DNA from: an unidentified bacterial endosymbiont
GTDB lineage: Bacteria > Pseudomonadota > Gammaproteobacteria > Enterobacterales > Enterobacteriaceae
Assembly (NCBI RefSeq): GCF_918797525.1
Contig: NZ_OU963893.1
Span: 3,472,001 to 3,536,000, forward strand
Length of the DNA: 64,000 nucleotides
Reading direction: 5' to 3'
The stretch's first letter is position 1; every line of letters begins with the position of its first letter. Positions 58,240-64,000 of this stretch are shown here, one piece after another. Position numbers and translations under genes: made by a program. Under the pieces are notes generated by a model. The model ran no database searches and was not told the origin of the DNA. It saw nothing but the letters and a program-made list of their open reading frames with translations.

Positions 58240-59897
58240 CATTATTACAGGATTTTAATTTCTTCCTGAGAAAAATATGTAATATTAATCACGCTTTAAA
58301 AGTAACAATTATTTTTAACGTGCTATGTGCGCTTTTATTTGTTGCTGTCACGCTCTCGGTGCCCTACGCTCTTAAGATGACAGTTGACACATTATCTCAA
58401 GCCGATCGCTTTGAAAATGCGCACGAAATCCTGTGCATTGTTTCACTTTACTGCGTTATCTGGACGGCTAATCAGGTACTGCAATGGGTTCGCACACTGC
58501 TGTGCGCGCCATTAATAGCAAAATGTGATTCAGCATCCCAGATATTACTTTATCTCCATCTGATTAAAATCAGGTACGAGATCATAAAAACGATGGACAT
58601 CGGACTGCTTTATGCAACGCTAACCCGATGCAGGACGGCATTTAGTACGCTTTCATTTTCTTTTTTCTGGATTGTTATTCCCGTCCTTTTCCAGATTACA
58701 ATCGGAAGTCTTTTCATTTTTGTTGTGCTGGGCGCTTTACCGGGGATAATCATTCTTGTCTCGGCTTTCATTCTTCTGTTCAGCTCCCTGCATTTCTCTT
58801 CAAAAACAACCCAGGCTCATCTTCAATCTTTTGAGGCCCAGAATCTTCTCTCCGTTCATTTTAATGAAAAGATCTTATCCATTGTTGAGATTAAAACAAA
58901 TAACGCCTACCACAGAGAAGACAAAACCATTCAGAATGTTGCGAACCAATACAACGAAAAGCTGATCCAGAGCAGTAAAGGGTTTTCATTGATAATGATT
59001 AATCAGTCGGTTGTTTCCGGTATTGTGTTTACCGTCATTCACCTTTTTGCTGCATGGTTTGTTTACAGACAAACCATGAATATCGGTGATTTTATCCTCA
59101 TGTCCGGATATATCGTATCCCTTATCGCACCTTTTGATGCCCTGGCTGCATCGTTTTCTGATCTCAAAAAAAACCATCTGGCGCTGCTGGAGGGTATAAA
59201 TATTCTTAACACTGAACAGGAGGGGGCGAAAACTATTACGCAGAAAAAGAAGTTACCCGTTCTTGAGATAACTGGCTACAGGTCACCCTATTCCTCTGAT
59301 TCGCTCAACGTTACCATCAACTGCGGAGATATTCTGCTCATTACCGGTGAATCGGGTAAAGGGAAGACTACCCTGCTTCATTCCATTATTGGGCTTACTA
59401 TTAATTTCAGTGGATCAATCAGGCTGTACGGATGTGATGTCAGAAAACTTTCTCCGTCATCAATAAGCAGCGTTGTTTCATTTGTCCAGCAGGAGCCTAC
59501 CATTTTTAGCGGAACAGTCAGAGATAATCTTCTCTATGGTTTTGACGGTTCTGTCGATGACGCTCGCCTTCATTCGGTTCTTAATGGATTATGCCTTTCT
59601 GGCCTGAATAATACACATCCTCTTGATTATCATGTTGGACAAAAAGGAAATAAGCTTTCAGGAGGAGAAAAACGACGACTTGCAATAGCAAGAGCTGTTA
59701 TCAGAGACTTACCAGTGATGGTTTTAGATGAACCAACGTCCGGGCTTGATTACGCTACAGAGCAATCCGTCATGTCTTACCTTTCCAGTCTGGGCAAAAC
59801 GATTTTACTCGTTAGCCATAGCCGTTATATCCATAAATATTGCACCAACGTAATCGATATGGATAGTATAAGAGCCCGTGATAAAACCACTGAATGA
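58236..59897 (+). CDS. Lasso peptide ABC exporter/immunity protein (McjD-like)
   Basis: 553 residues from ATG 58236, which overlaps the cyclase stop as ATGA and follows AAAGGTGG. Six membrane helices lie in residues 20-310. The ATPase has Walker A GESGKGKTT (371-379), the Q-loop QQE (418-420), signature LSGGEKRR (474-481), Walker B VMVLDEP (494-500) and His528. This exporter-plus-ATPase half-molecule forms a homodimer like McjD and would export the peptide and protect the producer. It closes the ABCD operon. Confidence 0.9.
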   Translation: MTLLQDFNFFLRKICNINHALKVTIIFNVLCALLFVAVTLSVPYALKMTVDTLSQADRFENAHEILCIVSLYCVIWTANQVLQWVRTLLCAPLIAKCDSASQILLYLHLIKIRYEIIKTMDIGLLYATLTRCRTAFSTLSFSFFWIVIPVLFQITIGSLFIFVVLGALPGIIILVSAFILLFSSLHFSSKTTQAHLQSFEAQNLLSVHFNEKILSIVEIKTNNAYHREDKTIQNVANQYNEKLIQSSKGFSLIMINQSVVSGIVFTVIHLFAAWFVYRQTMNIGDFILMSGYIVSLIAPFDALAASFSDLKKNHLALLEGINILNTEQEGAKTITQKKKLPVLEITGYRSPYSSDSLNVTINCGDILLITGESGKGKTTLLHSIIGLTINFSGSIRLYGCDVRKLSPSSISSVVSFVQQEPTIFSGTVRDNLLYGFDGSVDDARLHSVLNGLCLSGLNNTHPLDYHVGQKGNKLSGGEKRRLAIARAVIRDLPVMVLDEPTSGLDYATEQSVMSYLSSLGKTILLVSHSRYIHKYCTNVIDMDSIRARDKTTE

Positions 59898-59922
59898 CCG
59901 CCGCTTGGGATCAATTAAGCAG

Positions 59923-59952
59923 GATATCCACGACAGCGCGGATATCCTTGAT
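59923..59952 (+). terminator. Hairpin after the lasso operon
   Basis: AGGATATCC and GGATATCCT form a nine-base stem around ACGACAGCGC about 25 bases after the exporter stop. The following TTGATTGTC is a weak T tail, so termination may be partial. Confidence 0.45.
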
Positions 59953-60021
59953 TGTCACCTTCTCCTGTCCTGGTTGTAGACCGCTGTCTGTGCAATTACC
60001 TACTGCCGGAACAATAATGTT

Positions 60022-60573
60022 TCACACATGGGTTCTGACCAGGTAAAGCGCAGTCACAATGTTACGTTTGTCCATATCACTTAGGTTTGGTGCTGTAAGT
60101 TGCGACATCACCAGTTGCACATCCTGGGGTGAAAAAGAGCCAACCATCAGTCTCTGGCTGACGGCCCTGAGTATCTCCAGATCAAGTTGACTGATTTGAG
60201 CTCTGACTCCGGCTAAACTCTCCGGCGAGGGGGAAAAATCCGGCGTGGCAAGCCAGTCAGCAAGATAGCGGTACTGAACCGCTTTTCCTGCATTCATGAG
60301 GCTACACATCAAGGCCCGGCTAGTGCCAGCAGCCAGTCCCTCACCGTCAGCCACCTCTTCAGCAGCGTCAAGCACAATCTGTTCCCGGTCCAGATCCTCC
60401 ACGGCGAGATGGTGAGCCGCCTTGTAGGCTGCCACAGACTGCATTAGCAGCATGCGGGCATTGATAGCCTCTGAGAGGCGGCCGAGTGAAACGGTTGAGA
60501 CTGACATGCTGAAAACCGTGCTACACATAAACATTGACGACAGAAAAATCACCACATACTGCATATCTGGCAC
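60022..60573 (-). CDS. Secreted chorismate mutase (AroQ gamma class)
   Basis: 183 residues. A hydrophobic start (MQYVVIFLSSMFMCSTVFS) is a signal peptide, so the enzyme is periplasmic or exported. The helical AroQ core follows: INARMLLMQSVAAYKAAHHLAVEDLDREQIVLD (residues 37-69) and LMNAGKAVQYRYLADWL (about 92-108), with the Arg/Lys/Gln residues of the active site. The family converts chorismate to prephenate outside the cytoplasm, a role still debated, with links to pathogen-host interaction in other species. It points towards the lasso operon, converging on its end. Confidence 0.85.
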   Translation of the reverse strand: MPDMQYVVIFLSSMFMCSTVFSMSVSTVSLGRLSEAINARMLLMQSVAAYKAAHHLAVEDLDREQIVLDAAEEVADGEGLAAGTSRALMCSLMNAGKAVQYRYLADWLATPDFSPSPESLAGVRAQISQLDLEILRAVSQRLMVGSFSPQDVQLVMSQLTAPNLSDMDKRNIVTALYLVRTHV

Positions 60574-61649
60574 TCCCGTGCTGACATCAACCCTTAAATA
60601 AACGATATAACATCACAATTAACAGATTTTGATTGTCATACCGGGACATATTTTCACCTGGATCCGCTACGGCGGTCTGTCTGGCAAAGGGCTCACTGGT
60701 ATTGCCATAACCGCACCTCTCTGAGGATAATGAAGCACATGGAGGATCAATTCCCATTACCTCACTACCAAAGACAAGATGAAGAGTAATTTAGGTGAAA
60801 AATGATAACATTTGGTGATTATATTGTTTTCTGATTGTAAATGAATTCACATAAAGGGTGAATATCACCTGCAGTCGCCTGGGGTATGTAACGTAAATCT
60901 GCTGCTGATTCCCTGCTGGTTGTGGATTACACAATGATGGACAGCGCATAGACCCATTGAATAAAGAAAACCAACCTGTTGCTTACATAAATTTACATTA
61001 AGTAAAATCTTTCAGCAGTCCAGCCGATAAAAAACCTAAAATGGGATCGGTTTTCTCCCGGGTAAGTCTTCTGGTTGCCCTTGATTTGTGAAAATGAAGT
61101 TTCAGCCAGTTCGCTGCTGGCGCGAACGTTAGCGGAACGAAAATTCACGCTTAGATAAGTGACATTTGGGTGTTGACGAAGTTTGGAGCCTCGCCTACAT
61201 CAGTTGTCATCTCTCAGACCTGGCCAAAGCCATAATATTTCCATTCGAAGATATTAGCTGATAGTGAGAAACTATTGTGTACTTTGGAAACGCATAAATG
61301 ATATTTATTTAGGACATTCTTTTAAATTTCTCATAACGCAACTCAAATAAAACCGATAAGTATCAGGTGAATAAAGGGTGTGCTGAAAGATATTTTCACT
61401 GTAAGATTTCTCAGTTCTGTAAGTATTCAAGCACCTGCATGAACCCTATACTGAAATACATTCGTATGGTACTTATTTTCGATATCAAACCCAAAACAGG
61501 AAATCAAGAAGCGGCGCAGCTCACTAATTGTGTTATTCATTACCTATTAATAGTTTTATGCTACTTTATGAAAGATACGCATTTTTGAATATTATATATA
61601 AACGACATGATAATTGTTAGAAGAAAACGAGTACTCGAAGGAATGACTA
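60574..61649. other. Long gap without a convincing gene
   Basis: About 1.07 kb, mostly AT-rich. A 73-codon + strand frame (61367-61588) has no ribosome site or recognisable motif. The GC-richer patch near 61080-61200 has no motif I can name. The promoters of the chorismate mutase gene (left end) and the next gene (right end) must lie here. Confidence 0.5.
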
Positions 61650-62144
61650 ATGTCCGATGTTAATAATGATTACGCTTTTTCTACCGTCCACTTTTCAGAG
61701 ACTCAAAATTATGGACCTGAGAGCACAGAAGGCAACAGAGAATCAACTCTCCTGACAAAAGCGCTGATTTCCGTACGAAATAGCAGTCATAGACTTAACA
61801 AGGGAAGCACGTTAGCCAAAATGCCAACTTATCTTAACCAGTCATGGCAGTGGTTACGAACACCATCCGACAACCCTGTTTCTGTGGTAAATGGGAGCGG
61901 CAAAGAAGAAACCGAGTTGCAGGAAATACTTATTGAAGGTGAGAAACTTCGCAGACTGGGAGATTTACTACGCGCTCCCAAAACTGAAGAAACCGTTCCC
62001 CATGGCTGGAGAGATAGCATTCTAAAGCGTTTGCTGATCGGGATTAGTTTGATTGGCGCATCTGGATATGCAGAATACAGGTTCTACAATGCAAGTCCCC
62101 CCAGCGGAAGCCAGCAGAATGCACTGCCCGCCACCAACGGGTGA
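61650..62144 (+). CDS. Unknown protein with one C-terminal membrane segment
   Basis: 164 residues. GAAGGA lies nine bases upstream of the ATG. The first 110 residues are polar and Ser/Asn/Glu-rich; a hydrophobic stretch KRLLIGISLIGASGYAEYRFY lies near residues 126-146, then a Pro/Ser/Gln-rich end. I recognise no family. It overlaps the next gene by 56 bases in another frame, implying coupled expression. A membrane tail anchor is possible, with the polar part in the cytoplasm. Confidence 0.65.
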   Translation: MSDVNNDYAFSTVHFSETQNYGPESTEGNRESTLLTKALISVRNSSHRLNKGSTLAKMPTYLNQSWQWLRTPSDNPVSVVNGSGKEETELQEILIEGEKLRRLGDLLRAPKTEETVPHGWRDSILKRLLIGISLIGASGYAEYRFYNASPPSGSQQNALPATNG

Positions 62145-63804
62145 CCATGTTCGCTTAATGCCCATACAACCTAAGAAAATGAACCTGGTCACTTTTGAAA
62201 ATGAGATCCCTGCAAGCAAATTGCTCGTTATCCCCTTACCCAGTACGCATCACAAACATGAAATGCTACACAGTATTGATAATGGTTTGGATAAAATTTC
62301 AGCCCGAACAACGATTGCCAGCCCAGTCGCTTTCCTTAATGCAGAGGACGGTGTCAAGATTGAAAAAATGTATGATTTTTCATGCATTGATAAACGAAAT
62401 AATATGTCCTGGGCAGACATTATTCGCCAGGTGGGAGAAACATTAACGTCTCCCGTTGAGTCTCTGGCCAGAGAATCTCAGATCGTTCATTATCATAATA
62501 GCCTGGGAGAAGGATGTCCTGGACAACCAGATAGCAAGCGTCTTCAGGAGTACGCAGGAAGAGTTGATGCTATTCTTTCGGGAGTTATGCAGCTTATTCC
62601 AGGCGCCAATCCTCTTATGGTTTTACAGCTCATCGTCGGCCCGGCGCTGGAGATTTATGCGGATGAGTTGGACGAAAAACCACTTGACCTGCAAAAAATC
62701 AATAATATCAATCAGCAGGTGTTAATCTGCTCCAGGAAAGAAATTCAGACCTTAAGTGCGAAAGAAAAAATGAGAATATTTCCTGGCGCATCAACAAATG
62801 AAATCATAAAAAAACTTGATACTATTAATGGCGAAGTCGCAGTTAAAATTGGCGAAGAAAAATATGTTCTTCATAACGATTTATATGACTCTCCCTTCAT
62901 TGAAATCGATGGAGTGCAACGCTACATTCACTTTAACAATAAAGATAAAACCTGGGTGTTTAACGCAGAAAATGATATCAGGAGTTCATCTTATTTATCA
63001 TCTATGAAAATAGATACTTACAAGAGTAACTTTTCATACAATGCTGACAACGATTTTATCATTACACCTGACGACGAAATAGTCGATACAAGAAATAAAA
63101 GAAAATATCTTCTTATCAATGGAAAAGAAGTGCATGTTATTGATGGGATTGAAAAAAACTCTTTTTTCCCGGCAAGTAGTATAATTTCAGGCGACGTAAT
63201 AAAAAAAGGGGAAGGAGAATATTACTTTGAGGCTGAATCAGCACCTGTAGACTCGGAAGTTGCTGAAATATTGAATGTTGACGTAAATGAATTTATCAGT
63301 GGTGGTGATAAAACATCAATAAAACCCAATCTTTTATCCCTGGATAACAACAAACATCGTTATGTAAAATATCACAATCTATACCATCCTCTGGAAAATG
63401 GTAGTGAACTATTTATTGAACGCATCGATGGAAGCCTGGCGATAATCACTACAAGGTCAGGGCGTCTGAGTGTGGCTAAAGTAGTTAAGCAAAATCTACC
63501 TGATGCAGAACATCTTACCGGGGACTTATTTATCACCCGTGACCTGAAAATCAAATTAGAGCAGGAGGGCGCTACTTTAAACTACAGTGGTTACAAAAGT
63601 AGTGATGGTATGAAATTCGACGCAGATTCGCTAAAGAATCATTTGCAAATTAATAATAACGTATATAAATCTGTTCATTCAAGTCACTCTCCCTGGATTT
63701 TTGTAGAGAATAAAAAAGACGGATATCCAGATATTCCGGTATTTTTATATGACGATGTCCTTATACAAGGAAAAGAGGGTTTTATGGAAGATACGTCTTC
63801 ATAA
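62089..63804 (+). CDS. Large unidentified protein, partner of the preceding gene
   Basis: 571 residues from ATG 62089 (AGG upstream) or 583 from ATG 62053; I cannot decide. No signal peptide. The region around residues 145-190 (DAILSGVMQLIPGANPLMVLQLIVGPALEIYADEL) is helical and amphipathic. The second half (about 250-571) is rich in short beta-type units with a recurring aromatic pattern, such as KYVLHNDLYDSPFIEIDGVQRYIHF, RKYLLINGKEVHVIDG and HRYVKYHNLYHPLENGSELFIERIDG. I do not recognise it; size, AT-rich codons and overlap with a small membrane-tailed protein are compatible with a secreted effector or toxin, which is only a guess. Confidence 0.7.
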   Translation: MQVPPAEASRMHCPPPTGDHVRLMPIQPKKMNLVTFENEIPASKLLVIPLPSTHHKHEMLHSIDNGLDKISARTTIASPVAFLNAEDGVKIEKMYDFSCIDKRNNMSWADIIRQVGETLTSPVESLARESQIVHYHNSLGEGCPGQPDSKRLQEYAGRVDAILSGVMQLIPGANPLMVLQLIVGPALEIYADELDEKPLDLQKINNINQQVLICSRKEIQTLSAKEKMRIFPGASTNEIIKKLDTINGEVAVKIGEEKYVLHNDLYDSPFIEIDGVQRYIHFNNKDKTWVFNAENDIRSSSYLSSMKIDTYKSNFSYNADNDFIITPDDEIVDTRNKRKYLLINGKEVHVIDGIEKNSFFPASSIISGDVIKKGEGEYYFEAESAPVDSEVAEILNVDVNEFISGGDKTSIKPNLLSLDNNKHRYVKYHNLYHPLENGSELFIERIDGSLAIITTRSGRLSVAKVVKQNLPDAEHLTGDLFITRDLKIKLEQEGATLNYSGYKSSDGMKFDADSLKNHLQINNNVYKSVHSSHSPWIFVENKKDGYPDIPVFLYDDVLIQGKEGFMEDTSS

Positions 63805-63904
63805 TGCTTAATACGCCTGATTTTCTGGCAAAACTAGCATCAGATATCAATATGAATAAATTTGTTCAAACTTAACCGTATTAATGTCCTTACGGGATTA
63901 TTTT

Positions 63905-63948
63905 GATGGTCAGGAAATCAAATCGTCATTTTTAGATTTCCTGACCAT
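63905..63948. repeat. Inverted repeat, copy 2
   Basis: ATGGTCAGGAAATC (63906-63919) and GATTTCCTGACCAT (63935-63948) form a perfect 14-base stem. The outer arms GATGGTCAGG and CCTGACCAT, and the 25-base spacing between them, are the same as at 17788-17832. Confidence 0.75.
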
Positions 63949-64000
63949 GCGCGGATGACATGGTTGCGCCGCAAACTAAGGTCACCCTACCAAAAAAGTG

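Noticed and set aside
61367..61588. 73-codon + strand frame in the gap before 61650
   Set aside because: No ribosome site and no recognisable sequence; expected by chance in AT-rich DNA of this length.

Overview
The window is a chromosomal segment of a gamma-proteobacterium of the Enterobacteriaceae. Gene content and order (rnk-ybdR-uspG-ahpFC-ybdO-ybdN-ybdM-ybdL, cstA-ybdD, the complete ent/fep enterobactin locus, betTIBA) follow the Escherichia coli backbone closely. The added mtn methionine-salvage genes and the sitABCD operon directly behind entD suggest an Enterobacter-like genus. That genus call is an inference; no rRNA or typing marker is present.

Layout. 0-3 kb: 3' end of a fused PTS protein (FryA type) converging on an AraC-type regulator, then a flavin reductase. 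3-12.7 kb: rnk, ybdR, uspG, the AhpC/AhpF peroxidase, then ybdO, ybdN, ybdM and ybdL; dsbG, which E. coli carries beside ahpC, is missing. 12.7-20.2 kb: methionine salvage (mtnBCD, mtnA, mtnK) under MetJ-type operators, split by a small AT-richer insertion (14.6-17.8 kb) with a family-25 glycosyltransferase, Mu-like phage debris and an Ail/Lom outer-membrane protein. 20.2-25.6 kb: ybdD, cstA and a YjiH/YjiG-like membrane pair with an M20 peptidase. 25.8-44.5 kb: the full enterobactin system, with synthesis (EntCEBAH, EntF, YbdZ, EntD), export (EntS), uptake (FepA, FepB, FepDGC) and iron release (Fes), and Fur-box-like sites in every divergent promoter region; fepE is absent. 44.5-47.9 kb: sitABCD Mn/Fe importer with two MntR-like dyads and a Fur-like site. 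48.0-48.8 kb: a protein resembling Bacillus thuringiensis Cyt cytolysins. 49.3-55.2 kb: betT-betI-betB-betA choline-to-glycine-betaine osmoprotection.

55.7-59.9 kb is the most notable part: an AT-rich four-gene cluster for a lasso peptide. It has a 53-residue precursor too small for routine gene calling (predicted core GLPRGPLMEAVFYVYRC, Gly1-Glu9 ring), a McjB-type leader protease, a McjC-type cyclase and a McjD-type ABC exporter. A secreted chorismate mutase follows on the other strand, then about 1 kb with no convincing gene, then two overlapping unidentified genes. An inverted repeat near the right edge matches one beside the Ail/Lom gene.

Together the backbone handles iron and manganese acquisition, peroxide and osmotic stress and sulfur salvage. 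The accessory pieces (lasso peptide, Cyt-like protein, Ail/Lom protein, glycosyltransferase) look like acquired competition or host-interaction functions.
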